64,000 bases of DNA from contig JAADVB010000079.1 in assembly GCA_023334545.1 (NCBI GenBank), positions 1 to 64,000 of the forward strand. The letters are read 5' to 3'. The notes beneath the pieces were generated by a model. The model had not been told where the DNA came from. It was given only the letters and a program-made list of their open reading frames with translations, and did no database searches. Numbering within the stretch: the first letter of the stretch is position 1; the number at the start of each line of letters is the position of its first letter. Made by a program: the position numbers and the translations under genes. Positions 20,099-31,265 of the stretch are shown one piece after another. This stretch comes from Salisapilia sapeloensis (lineage: Eukaryota > Oomycota > Peronosporomycetes > Peronosporales > Salisapiliaceae).

Positions 20099-20443
20099 AG
20101 GAGTTCTCGTCCTCGAAATGCAGCTTTTAAATTACCACAAGCCAAAGCAGCGCCGCATACGATAAGTTCCAGTAGGTCTACCCGTGCTGTGCTAATTCCA
20201 GCGGACTCAAGTCGAAGCTTTGAACAAAGCTTTCCACAGCGTCTGCATTCAGTCGATACTCTTCCAAGAACAAATAGCACCGAGAGCAGCCCGACGCTAA
20301 CCGCTACATTGCTACACATCAATGAGTTTATCGGCGGTAAGAAACAGAATTTATCTCGAAGGAGGCTCATCCGTCGCGCAACTGCAGAGGATAAAGAGGC
20401 AAAAAGAACTAGACGGCGTGATGATATACGCCATAGCTTTTAG
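20099..20443 (+). pseudogene. In-frame continuation of the channel gene beyond its TGA
   Basis: Directly after the TGA the same frame stays open for 114 codons to a TAG at 20441-20443. The composition (Ser, Arg and Pro-rich, then a basic tail KKQNLSRRRL) resembles the end of the channel protein. It may be a C-terminal tail cut off by a nonsense change, the product of readthrough, or the downstream part of an exon joined over a short intron that removes the TGA. One possible intron runs from the GTGG near 20027 to the GCAG near 20120 and keeps the frame; its donor is weak. It could also be chance. Confidence 0.4.
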
Positions 20444-20653
20444 ATGGCATGGTAGAGTACTGATCAACAAGACAATATATATATACACATATTCCATGTA
20501 CGCCTTGTCGAGAAATTCATTGACGTGTACAAAGGATATAATCATGTGCCACTCGGCTAGATATATCAGAGCGCTAGAGGTTACCGTGAACATACACTAG
20601 TACATGCGCATGTAAGTATCACGTCATGTTTATTTGGAAAATTAAAGTCAAGT

Positions 20654-23248
20654 CTACAAAACAGATCCTGCTCGAGCTGGTCTTGCCAACTGCTCCGCTT
20701 TCATCTTCGCCATCTCTCGAATCGCGTCAATCGCTTCGACGATACTAATGCTTGCATCCTGCTTTACAATGCCACTAAGGAAACCAGTGTTCTCTAAAAG
20801 ACTCTGTAGTCGCTCTCTCGCGTTCACAATCGCGAGCTGAATTCCACGCCCGTTCAAGTCTTCATTTAGACCCTTCATCATCTGGAGCGTCGTCGAGTCC
20901 CACTCCATCGTTGAGTATGCATCAATCACGACGCCATGCACAGGCCTACCTGAATCATTCTCCTCTCGTTCCTCAATCTCACGCTCGGTCACTCGCTCGA
21001 TGTACTCGCAATTGGCAAAGTACAAAGCACCTTCGATTCGAATGATCACAACATCCGGAAGAGCTCGAGCACTGTCCGGGTACAATTCCAAGTCGACAAT
21101 GTGCGGTTCCTCGTCATCACCAGTGTCGACTTCCCCGAGCATCGTAAGTGTTGGGCGACGTGCCTTGTAGATCACAGCAACGAGAGACGTGAAAATCGAA
21201 GAGAGAAGACCAGGGAGCACACCAAGTAGTACTGTCAACACGAACGACGCTAGCCAGACCCAGAACTCATCTCGCTTAACACGGTAGAGCCACTTTGCCT
21301 CTTTAAACTCGATCAAGGAATGGCCGGATACGATGATAATAGCTGCGAGACTTGCTTTCGGAAGGAAAGCAAGCACTGTTGTAGCCGTGTAGAGCACCAA
21401 GACGACCACTCCGACGGCAATGAGCGACGCAACTTGTGTACGTGCGTTCTGCATGTTGACGGCCGTGCGACTCAACCCACCAGTGGCAGGCACTCCATGG
21501 AAGAAGGAGCCAAAGAGATTGGACAGTCCGAGCGCAATGAGCTCTTGATTCGGGCGAATCTTATATCCTTCTTTGATCGCCAAGCGCTTGGCCATGGCGA
21601 CACTGGACATGTATGTGATTAACGCGATCGACAGCGTGTCAATGATGATATGGTACAGACGATCTGCTTCAATCAAGTGCTCTAAAAAACCATACCATGG
21701 TAAAACAGGTGACGGATACCCTCCAGGTACTTCCCCCGTAAGCTCTAGATCGGAGTCCGTACGAGACAAGTAGCCGATGATGCCACCCATGAGACATACG
21801 ATGAACGCATCGAGTTCACATACGAGGCGGAGGGCTATGAGGACAGCGATCTTAGAGCGTGCGACCCGAATGGAGCGAGAGGACGGAGCGATAGAGTGCA
21901 CCTCGCCTTTCGTAAGCGCATCGGTAGAGTACGCCGACGCAGTATCAGACCGAGTGGACGACACGACGGATGAGCTACTTGCTTCTCGCTTGGTTGGGAG
22001 TCTCCTGCTTGAACGCTGCTCACGGTCGATCTCGAGATCATCCGACTGATCTATCGAGTCATCGTTCGGGTCATCCTCATCTTCCAAGATGATCATACTC
22101 GCGGTAGTGGAAGACGTAGGCATGTTGCGCCGAGAACGCCAACTATTGCTACGAGGTAATTCAATGTTTAAAAAGTCTTCATCCGACAAGGACAGACCGA
22201 CGCCTCCATCCATGAATGCCGTCGCTGGTCTCGCACTACGTGTGGATGAGAGATCTCGATGTCTCGTTGATTGCACTGCTGGTACATGCGTCCACGCGTC
22301 TGTCGTATCGGACTTGACACTGTCCATGTCAAGTCGCTGGTCAATGTTTCTCGTAGACTTTTCTGCTTCTGGTTCACTATCCTGTACATGTTTATTGCTC
22401 CTATCTTGCTGACTTTCTTCATCCGTTGCGCTGTCACTTGCTTCTGTCTCCATATCTAAACTGTGCAGTGTCCTCGTGGACTCGAGTTCTATCTCTTCGT
22501 CGACTAGGTCTTCTAGACGACGCATTTCTCGCATCGCACGTACTTTTAAAGCGCGCATACCGAGCATCACACAGATTGAGACGGCACCTAACGCGACGCT
22601 GTACATATTGTAATGCACGCTTGCTTCCATCAAGTCCAGGACTGTGATAAACGGCACGTCTCGACTCGGAGTGTTTACACCGAACCAATTGGCACATTGA
22701 GACAGCATAATCAAGACGCCTCCAGCAGATACGAAGCCACCCATGACAGGACGAGAGAAGAAATCGGCGAGGATGCCGAGGCGGAGGATGCCCATTAAAA
22801 TGAGCATCAGGCCAACGAAAAACGAGAGAAGAATGGCTGTCGCAACCCGTTCTTCTTCGTCTTCGATCTTGTTGATGGCCGATCCGACTAGCAGTGAGAC
22901 TTCGGCTCCGTTGGCGACGCTCAGGACGCGGGAGGTGCCGAAGAGGGGGTAGATCATCGGTACCAGTGCTGCCGTGTACAAGCCGTAGATCGGAGGCACA
23001 TCCATCATTGTGGACAGAGATATTTCCTGAGGAACTAGGATGAGTCCTACGGTGATGCCTGCAACGAGGTCGGATGCAAGGTCTTCGCGAATGTCGTACT
23101 TGGGCAGCCATTCCAAGATTGGAATGTGCTGCTTGAGCTTGCGACGAGCTTTTTCACGAGTACAGCGTTCCCACATCTCAGTAGCATGGTCTTGCCACGA
23201 CTGCTCTTGTCCCTGGGTTCGACCGCTGTTGCCGGTAGTCCGTGCCAT
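20654..23248 (-). CDS. SulP/SLC26 family anion transporter with STAS domain
   Basis: The 864-residue protein opens with a cytosolic helix rich in Arg/Lys and then the SulP signature region (PPIYGLYTAALVPMIYPLFG, residues about 84-103). The membrane core is followed by a C-terminal STAS domain (about 715-850) containing VVIDAYSTMEWDSTTLQM. The family moves sulfate or other small anions across membranes. The membrane core is split by a hydrophilic insertion of about 220 residues (about 245-465), rich in Asp, Glu, Ser and Arg, between KVRAMREMRR and the next helix. Such a large loop is not usual in SLC26 proteins. The start ATG (23248-23246) gives a normal-length N-terminus. Substrate cannot be told from sequence. 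The 3' end faces that of the channel gene. Confidence 0.92.
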   Translation of the reverse strand: MARTTGNSGRTQGQEQSWQDHATEMWERCTREKARRKLKQHIPILEWLPKYDIREDLASDLVAGITVGLILVPQEISLSTMMDVPPIYGLYTAALVPMIYPLFGTSRVLSVANGAEVSLLVGSAINKIEDEEERVATAILLSFFVGLMLILMGILRLGILADFFSRPVMGGFVSAGGVLIMLSQCANWFGVNTPSRDVPFITVLDLMEASVHYNMYSVALGAVSICVMLGMRALKVRAMREMRRLEDLVDEEIELESTRTLHSLDMETEASDSATDEESQQDRSNKHVQDSEPEAEKSTRNIDQRLDMDSVKSDTTDAWTHVPAVQSTRHRDLSSTRSARPATAFMDGGVGLSLSDEDFLNIELPRSNSWRSRRNMPTSSTTASMIILEDEDDPNDDSIDQSDDLEIDREQRSSRRLPTKREASSSSVVSSTRSDTASAYSTDALTKGEVHSIAPSSRSIRVARSKIAVLIALRLVCELDAFIVCLMGGIIGYLSRTDSDLELTGEVPGGYPSPVLPWYGFLEHLIEADRLYHIIIDTLSIALITYMSSVAMAKRLAIKEGYKIRPNQELIALGLSNLFGSFFHGVPATGGLSRTAVNMQNARTQVASLIAVGVVVLVLYTATTVLAFLPKASLAAIIIVSGHSLIEFKEAKWLYRVKRDEFWVWLASFVLTVLLGVLPGLLSSIFTSLVAVIYKARRPTLTMLGEVDTGDDEEPHIVDLELYPDSARALPDVVIIRIEGALYFANCEYIERVTEREIEEREENDSGRPVHGVVIDAYSTMEWDSTTLQMMKGLNEDLNGRGIQLAIVNARERLQSLLENTGFLSGIVKQDASISIVEAIDAIREMAKMKAEQLARPARAGSVL

Positions 23249-24500
23249 CGTCTATACACCGTAGTACTCGTTCCCGTGTCGTTCCAGTACCTCTGACGCT
23301 CAGTGCGATAAGAATGACTTGTCTTTTGTATGATACGTCCTGCATAAAGTGTACCCATTTACAGGATTGCACGCGTCCCTCGTATTGCTAGGATAGGTGT
23401 ACGTCTTATTCGCGGAAAGGGGACGGATACGAGCTAACAGATAAACTGATAGGATCCTCTTCTTGTCATTAATACCATTCGTGGAGTAGATATCTAAAAG
23501 AACTATCGTTTGCGCTGGAAACCACTGTGGATTATATTCGGTGCTTGTAGGATGAACATGTGCGCCTTTTAAAAGCAACAATATGTATCCTGGTCTAGTG
23601 AAGGCTTTTGGAGTTGGCTATCATTGGAAGCTTTACAAGTAGTCTCCATTAGTTGACAGGCCCATTGGCAGTCCTACCTTTTGATGCAATGCAAAAGTGT
23701 TTTTCTCACTGGTCCAAGTGATATAATGCAGTAGATCGCTTCGGTTCATTCGTCCATAAAATCATGCTTGGCTTTACTAAACTAGTAGAAGGTTGCACGC
23801 TCTTGCTTGTAATCGAGCGAAAGAAGTGTGATTTGTCGGGGAGGTGGGTTAGATTCATGAAAGGACATTCAAGAAACGGAAGAGGACCAACAATTAGAGC
23901 TACAATATAAGCAGACGACTAACGAGTAATGAGAGTAAAAGCAGTCATCTTTATTCAACGAAAAATGAAATCACTACAAATCGGAATCAATCCTTCTTAC
24001 ATCTGGCAAGTCTTGCAAGTAGTATCCAAAAAACCTAAATTAATACCTTCCATTAAAAAATGATTCAAATCTCAACTCGCAGGACGGATATCAAAAGCAC
24101 AATCCTATGTAGATCACACGAAGGAAGCGAGCATGAAAGTAGCTCTTGCATCATCTTGAGAATGCTTCAACTGGCACAGTAACTCTGCTGTACCATAATC
24201 GCACCACCTTAAAACCCTTCTTTTATCTTTGCACAAACACTAATTTTAAAGTAATAATTCCCATACAAACGTCAAGTTCTCATCCCCTCGCGGCGTTTCC
24301 AGCCACAAAAACACCAAACGAGGGACTTTCGGTCGATACTTAGCATCCTTCCTCTCCTCCCCTCGCACACGTACGCTTTGCATCAAGGTACTGCGCCTAT
24401 TCTATCTTTTACAGACTGTCCTCATCAACTAATTCGTATCTCTATGTTTTGTATCCGTTCATCTACTATTGCAAAATCTTGCTCGAAACAGCAGACAATT
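23249..24500. other. Divergent intergenic region between SulP and OSCP genes
   Basis: About 1.25 kb of AT-rich DNA with no convincing exon on either strand. Only short chance frames are present. Promoters for both flanking genes must lie here. Two in-frame codons, a TTG at 24378 and an ATG at 24444, precede the chosen OSCP start. Confidence 0.45.
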
Positions 24501-25208
24501 ATGTTCACGAACCAAGTCAAGCAGGCAATGAAAGCGCCACTCGCGCGTTCCATGGCGTCCCAGGCCTCGAAAAAAGAGGTGGAGGCCATTGGTAACTTTG
24601 GAAGCATGGCCCAGCCGAAGCTCCAGCTATTCGGCCTCCACTCGCGTTACGCGAACGCGCTGTACTCGGTCGCCGCCAAGAACAAGTCGCTCGAGTCGGT
24701 TGAAAAGGAGCTTGCCAGCATCATGCAGTCGATTGACTCGGACGCTCGTTTCGCCAACTTCCTCAAGGACCCGACGATCCCCAAGAACTCCAAGCAGGAG
24801 GACATTCGTAAGGTCGTGAAAGAGGCAAAGTTCTCGGAGCCTGTTCGTGGTCTCTTTGAAGTCCTGAGCGAGAACGGCCGTCTTGCTGAAACGCGTGGCG
24901 TCATCGATTGCTACCAGAAGCTCATGTCGGCGTACCGTAACGAAGTCCAGGCCAAGGTCACGAGTGCCGACTCCTTGTCCAAGTCTCAATTGGACCAGGT
25001 GAAAAAGAGCTTGGAAAAGCGTTTGAAGAAGGAAGAGAAGCTTATTCTCGAAACCGAGGTCGACCCGGACATTCTCGGCGGTCTCAAGGTCCAATTGGGC
25101 AACTACTTCATCGATTTGAGTCTCGCAACCAAGGTCGACAAGATCAACCAAGTGCTCGTGAACACGCCCGTGACGAAGCAGGCGCTTGAATCTGCCAAGA
25201 AGCAGTAA
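24501..25208 (+). CDS. ATP5PO: Mitochondrial ATP synthase OSCP (delta-type) subunit
   Basis: This is the oligomycin-sensitivity-conferring protein that links the F1 head to the peripheral stalk in the inner mitochondrial membrane. From the ATG at 24501 the product has 235 residues. A basic, acid-free start (MFTNQVKQAMKAPLARSMAS) looks like a mitochondrial presequence, and the mature domain opens with LQLFGLHSRYANALYSVAAK. The OSCP/delta signature appears near the end as LILETEVDPDILGGLKVQLG, followed by DLSLATKVDKI. The size agrees with the family. An in-frame ATG at 24444 would add 19 hydrophobic or polar residues and is judged less likely. Codon use is strongly biased to C-ending codons, as expected for a highly expressed gene. 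Confidence 0.96.
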   Translation: MFTNQVKQAMKAPLARSMASQASKKEVEAIGNFGSMAQPKLQLFGLHSRYANALYSVAAKNKSLESVEKELASIMQSIDSDARFANFLKDPTIPKNSKQEDIRKVVKEAKFSEPVRGLFEVLSENGRLAETRGVIDCYQKLMSAYRNEVQAKVTSADSLSKSQLDQVKKSLEKRLKKEEKLILETEVDPDILGGLKVQLGNYFIDLSLATKVDKINQVLVNTPVTKQALESAKKQ

Positions 25209-25368
25209 ACATACTGGAAGGGAGAACAAAGGAATAAAGTGACATTCTTTTTTCTTTTCTTTCTTCTTCTGTCTCGTTTTATTTTGTGGTGCTAGTTTTT
25301 CAGATAGAGACAGCTACATGTAAATTACACTCCGAGGCGAGTATACGACGAAGGAATCGATCGAGACG

Positions 25369-26173
25369 ATGGACGGGTTCTCATATCCTGAATACTATGA
25401 CTTTCCCCCTTTTTTCACGTAATTAGTAGTATACAGCTAGAGGAGTACTCGGATTGATGTTGGACGTAGGCTCCAGCCCGTTCGAGCGACGAGAGAGAAG
25501 CAATTGGTGCTTTGGAAGCAGCTCTTATTAGAGCATCACCGACTGCACAATTCACATGAGCTCCAACCGTATACGTCCCCACTCTTTGAGAACAGCAAAA
25601 TTTCTCGTGCGTGCTTGACAAGTTTCAATTGTGGACGTACAGAAGATGATAATGTTTTTGATTAGGGAAGATGGATACGGCAGGACGAACAGCGGTGGTG
25701 GAATACTTAATTAAATGTGGCAATGGCAAGTGGGAAGATGATGCAAAGACGAGGTGTCGGATCATGTGGAAGAAGCCGGCGGAGTGGGCTGTGGAGATTT
25801 ACGATTTTGTATTCTACTTTTATTTTTTTCGTTAATGCTTTATTGACAAGAGTTATGTAGGCAAAAGAAAATGGAATGCTAGGCAGTGTGTACACGGTGT
25901 ATGAACTATATGCTGGTGAAGAGACCGTAAATGCCAGTACGTATGTGTCGATTTATGCCATATTCAGAAATTGACCACGAAGAAGGTATGCACGGGATGG
26001 AGCCGTGGTTATTGCGCGAAGCGTTAAGTGTGCTGGAAGAAGAAGGCAAGGTGCGTTTTCAAAGTTTATGAGCTCTGGTCTCGAACGATTTTTTACATGT
26101 GTAAATGTAGGCGGCGATTTTGGCAGGAGACACATCAGAAGAAGATGGTGTCAAATTTATCACAATTGAATAA
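25369..26173 (+). CDS. VPS25: ESCRT-II subunit VPS25 (six exons)
   Basis: Exons: 25369-25418, 25470-25606, 25666-25808, 25861-25936, about 25986-26050, 26111-26173. The five introns are 46-60 bases, GT-AG. The spliced product has about 177 residues, close to human VPS25 (176). VPS25 is the two-copy arm of ESCRT-II and recruits ESCRT-III when ubiquitinated cargo is sorted into endosomal vesicles. Conserved blocks are visible in order: YDFPPFFT plus LQPVRATREKQLVLW (N-terminal winged helix with the PPFF motif), SPLFENSKISRKM, KCGNGKWEDDAKTRCRIMW, KKPAEWAVEIYDF, VYTVYELYAGEE, and finally GKAAI...GVKFITIE. The acceptor of exon 5 is uncertain (25968, 25983 or 25986; all keep the frame). No single exon is long, so a plain ORF scan misses the gene. 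It follows OSCP by 160 bases on the same strand. Confidence 0.93.
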
Positions 26174-27567
26174 AAGCATTCCAGTGAGGTTTTACGTGAG
26201 AATGAGACGTAAGATTATGTCTGCGTGCTGTCTTTCCTGTCGCTCACGAGTAGTCCATTATTTCAGAGTCTAATGTACGTTAGTTTTGGCGGTACATAGT
26301 ACTTGGAGCCTATACTTTATTAGTATTTTCCAACTGAAAGTACGCTGACAATAACATAGCATGAAAGCTGCGATAAAAGCCAAGTAAGTTTGCTTTTATT
26401 AAAGTGTATGTGTGCGCCAGCACGTTTAAAAGTCATTTTAAAATATCTTATATATCTTTAAAGTTTCTTGTCCTACAGAATAAACCGGATAAAACAAACT
26501 TTTATGTTGTCACGAAATGTGCTGTTTTCGAAATGGCTAGAGGTGTCAAACCTGGCAAACAGTGCCTCATTTTCCTTAAATAAGATTTTCATCTTTCAGC
26601 TCGACTGATCGTATTTGGAGCCTGACTTATTCATGAGCGCTCGAAATAAAATGTTCGATTTTTTAGGAGTTATGGCCGATTATTTGGCAATCAGACACTT
26701 CATTCTATTTTGCGATTTTGACAGGTGTGATACGCCCTATCCGAAGGTTTCTTTAGCTGCTTTCTCTAGGGCTCTATCGCGTTGGATTTAGATAGTCGAT
26801 AGATCAGAAATATGTATGCAGGGAGACCGATATCTCTACAGGTATCGCCGGAGAGAGAACATGAAGAGTAAAAGGCTGAATTTGTATTTAGTAGTTATGT
26901 CAGCTAACATACTCCCAGCGCCAAGAGTAAGAAGCTGATACTCAAACATTTAGAGTCATCCGTATCTGTATCACTATTGATTGGCACCAGATAGCAGATA
27001 TTTCTTTGTAATTAAGCAGTCTATGTGCGTGTCAGCTTGTGCTATATCTACTTCTGTCTTCTTACCACCTTTCGTACACGGGAGAACCAATGCGAGATGC
27101 AAATAAAGTATGAGGTCTGAGAGCAACGTCAGGTCATACATTTCTATGATCGTGGCAATGGAACTAATTCCGCTGTACGTCTAGCAGAACGTTATGCTTT
27201 GTTTTCCATCCAATATCTCTTGCGTAGTTTTGGTACAAAAGGAAACGATAATGAGGCATAAAACATTTGCAAGACCAGCAATCTGGTATGTATCTATAAA
27301 TTTATTTTCATTTATTAATTTTTGTTAAAAAATAGTTATGTCGGCTAACTACGCCCAACGTCGCTGCTTCGCGCGGCGTTAATTACAGAGGCGTCTTACG
27401 ACTGCCCTGTGGTAGGAGCCCTTGGCATATAGCTATAAAGCTATACTTCAATCTTTACGCGAACCTGTAGATACTAGTGAAAATAGTCCGTTTCGCGAGT
27501 TAAATGCGGCGCAGATATAAAAGGACTCGTCACTTCTGCCGAAAGGTTCGCGGTATCATTGATCGAA
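26174..27567. other. AT-rich intergenic region with a short degenerate repeat
   Basis: About 1.4 kb without a recognisable gene. Two stretches beginning TAGTTATGTC (26892-26920 and 27333-27362) are similar over about 30 bases in direct orientation. The second is followed by a short GC-rich patch (GCTTCGCGCGGCG). These could be remains of a mobile element; nothing more can be supported. Confidence 0.35.
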
Positions 27568-29504
27568 ATGAAGGTAGCGGATTCCAGTCTACTGTCAGAA
27601 GCTCATCGCCACGAGATCGACAATACTTCAGCTACATGTTGCAAGACTTTGCTATGGAAAAGGCTTCAACAAGTTTTTATAACTCTCTACGACGCATACC
27701 TTAAAGTGCAAATTTACAATCGAAGAAGCTACGCTATTAAACAGCTTCGTGATTTTGACCGATACTGCGCTATGACTTCTTCTTGGCGGATATTGTGGCT
27801 CTGCATGCTTACGACCTTACCCGGACTTGTAATGGCAACTTTCTTTGAGTTAATACCACTACAGTCGCCGCTAGACACCTGGGATCACCAGATTGTCTAC
27901 TGGGCTCGAATTTTTGTCTATACAGCAATGGTGAGCTTCGTATACGCTTACCAAATTTTACCTTACATTCCAGATCTACAGATTCAACCAGAGAAGATAT
28001 ATCCAGTTGCGATCATCACTGGGATAGTTGTTCTTGGATTTAGCGTCGTTCTTGCTGCACATTGGACTTTTCCGGTTCCATTTATGCAAATCTTAGCAAC
28101 TATACCTTTTGCAACAGCTCTCATACCGCTTCTTTACATGTTGCTTAAGAAAATAGGGTACGATGGCAGTCCTCACCAGATACGTGCACTAAAGCGCCAG
28201 ATTGTTGTATCATCTATTCATGGAATAGAGCTAATAGCCTACAACGGGTACAACGCTATCTTTCAGCTGCTTTCTCAAACGGAGCAATTCTTTTTCATCG
28301 GACTGCTACCTCTATTGAAATTTAGTCTTAAGAGCCTTTATGCTTGGGCTATGAGGGATGAACAAGAACACATTCCGGAGCTTATAACTTTCAATGTTGA
28401 GGTACGTGTGTATATGCATCAAAGATTGTAAATTTCGATGTTTTATGTGGTCACATTGATGCTGTAGGTGTTTCATGCACTCTTTGTCTCTATCTGCATG
28501 CAGACCGCCAAGTCGATATGGGCATCCACCTTGCTCATTGGTATCGATGCTTTTCAAGCTCTCTTGTCAGTGTTAGAGATGGGAAGTGATAGCAAGGCAT
28601 TGCTTCAAGCGTTTAAGCAATATCGCACAGCAAATGCATCAGATGAAGATTTGATGTCCTGCGTTTTAGATTTATGTCAAAAAGTCGAAATCAGACAAAT
28701 AATACAAGTGCGAGGTGGAGACAAATGCTTACAATCGACACAGCCAAAGGCTAAAATTGGGCCATCAGAGCTTGGCATCGACGGTCTTGTGGATAGAACC
28801 TCCGGTTTAGACTCAGGTTGTGGAAAGAAAGTCGGTGGAAAGCAAGCAAATCAGTCGAAGATTCATCCGGTCAAAATACAGCAAATGAAAACTACAACTA
28901 TTTTGTTAAAAGTTAATACGAAGATGCTGCCGCTAGTACCAATGGCAGACAAAGAAATTAATCTCCAGAAACATCTTCATCATGAACAAAAAGATGTCGA
29001 ACTTGTATCTGAAGCATTAAAACTACTTTTTCATGTCGAGTATTGTATGATGACGGAGCTTGTTGAAGTTGCTATCCCAATTGTGTATACTGTGCATACG
29101 TCGGTACTGTTCTACCTACCAAACGCAATATACTACTCGCACACGCGCAATATGACATTTGAAGAGCTCAAAGTCGGCGCTGCCAACATCCTTCTTTATG
29201 CACTCATAGAAGCAATAGTTTTATTTGCTTTCCACTATACGCTACAGCGGAGATTTAGATTCTCACCAATGCGTTTGCTTGGATATTCTTTGGAAACTCA
29301 ATGGCGCCAAGTCACAGCAAGGAGCACTGCAAGTATATGTTTTATTCTCCAGCTTACTTTGATGCATCACGGTAAGCAAACATTTGAATAATTTGCTTTT
29401 GTCTAGTATTTACACCAACTCGAATAATCTATGTAGGTGTCGACTTTGAGTTTAAATTCAATTGGGCTGAACAACTAGGTATCAATCGTAATAAAGGATT
29501 GTAA
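27568..29504 (+). CDS. Multipass membrane protein of unknown function (three exons)
   Basis: Exons 27568-28401, 28468-29371 and 29437-29504 are joined over introns of 66 and 65 bases (GTACGT and GTAAGC donors, TGTAG and TATGTAG acceptors). The frame stays open through both joins and gives 601 residues. The first half has about five hydrophobic helices, including WRILWLCMLTTLPGLVMATF and a long stretch around YPVAIITGIVVLGFSV. A hydrophilic central part (about 330-440) follows, then three or four more helices and a short tail VDFEFKFNWAEQLG. Similar large multi-TM proteins, with a tail of this 'G-V/T-D-F' kind, are common in oomycete gene sets. No transport or enzyme motif was recognised. The start ATG at 27568 is the first in frame after an upstream TTG. 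Confidence 0.78.
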
Positions 29505-31265
29505 AGTTGCCTAGACCAAACCGCTACGAACATGGAAGTAGGCTATCATTTCACGCGGTCATACGATTGACATCAAAGTATATAGAATTTTGCTCCGGCG
29601 TTCTAGGAAACTATTAGCGAATAATCCAGGTCTATGTCTTTCTCCGCTGTCTATCAGAATTCAACTTTCGACACTTGAAATCCAGTTATTTTTGCTATTT
29701 GATCATTAGACCATTCATGTGTTAAACATTGAATAGAGTTAAAAGTTAAGTAATTAGAGCTGAAGTAAGTCCTTCATCCAATTTCTTGTGATTTATTTAC
29801 AATTCCATTCGTCGATCTTTCATCTTTCGCTGGCTTTAATTGTCTAGCTAACTACTTTGTCAAAATTGTTTTGCATGTCGTCATAATATGATTTCAGAGT
29901 TTGCACGTCAGCTATGTGGCTATCCGATCTCGTGTCATGACTTCGTTGCTTCCTACCCACTGATCCGATCTCTAAACAATGATTATACCCAACTAAGCGT
30001 CACATCTTTGTCGTATCTGCTGACTAGGCATCTTGCTGAACCTCAGATGTGTCTATAAGAAATAGAGACCAATGGTAATATTAGCCGCATACTCATTACC
30101 CGCACTTTATTAGCGCAAGCTAAGGACTAAGATAGACTTGGTATGCTATTTAGTGTATACGTGTTTCAGGGAAGTGCAAGCCCCGGAACAAGAGCTTTCA
30201 AATTGGTTATGTACTTGCGGGTAATACGCCTGCAAGTTTAGATTACTTTTTAAATCCGGCATACACGTATGAATCTACAACGGCTGAAAACATGATTTAA
30301 TCCTGATTTTCATTTTTACCTCTACTTGTCCAATTTCTGATGCACATTAAACAATAGCCCACTTTGGAAACACGTAAAATGCGGCCAAATGAGTACACGC
30401 TTGATGCATGTCTGTGATATGCGGTACTACGTGTGCGGCTTAGACTTTAGGACTGAATGTCTAGTCACAGCATAGCTTGATTCTTCTTTATTTCTTGATT
30501 GATCTTTCAATACACCCTGTGGTATGCTTTCGCATATGCAATGATTGCTTCGAAACCTGGATCTGAATAATTTTTTTATGCCGCGCTGGTGCTCATCGAT
30601 CCGATTACATGCATAGTTTTTATGCTCGCATACCGAGCTACACCTATAGCTTGCTGAGAAAATTGCAGCCCTCACATAGCGCAACAAAATATAATTATTG
30701 CATAAAGTGCTAAACAAGAATGCCAGGTTACGGATAATAGCTCGATACCTCGGGGTTTTCGCAAAGTATTCAAAGATATACTTAATCGCGTTTGTAGAGT
30801 GTCACAACCTCGAACCACCGAAACAATATTTTGCTGGATTAAAAAGCAGCGTTGAGGATGGGTACCGACAAGCGACAAAGCTTGATGTTTTCTTGATGGA
30901 AACATGTACTTGGCGAATAACTAGGTAGGTGAAGCTATAATGTTACCTAGAGTCAGATTAAAAGTAATCATAACACAGGATGTATTACGAGGTACTGGTA
31001 TCACTCTCGGTCATGCACATGGTGTGACGTTACAAGTATACATACAATCTAGTCCATCTGAAATCTTGTCACAGTCGACTGTGCTTCTCTTAGTTGTACT
31101 TGCGATTGATTCGTATGTAAAAACTAGCGTCAGCAGGGCAATGTGACCTCTAATGCACATAGATAAATTTTAGTTATGTAAATCATTCTAGGTAGCAAGA
31201 CAGAAAGCATTAGCTTGACAGTTCTCGTTTTCCAAATCCGCTTTTCCATCGCCTTCATCAAAGCC
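29505..31265. other. Gene-poor intergenic region
   Basis: About 1.76 kb of AT-rich sequence. I scanned both strands for short spliced genes and saw none with conserved motifs; the open frames are short and lack coding character. The last part must hold the promoter of the secreted protease homologue. Confidence 0.4.

Noticed and set aside
22434-23111. 225-codon open frame antisense-frame within the SulP gene
   Set aside because: Same strand but different frame; Arg/His/Ser-rich and caused by the SulP codon pattern.
24627-25229. 200-codon open frame antisense to the OSCP gene
   Set aside because: It is a shadow of the C-biased codon use of OSCP and has no family features.
25968-25986. 31-base intron in VPS25 (acceptor at 25967)
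   Set aside because: Possible by frame, but shorter than every other intron here; the 46- and 49-base options are preferred.
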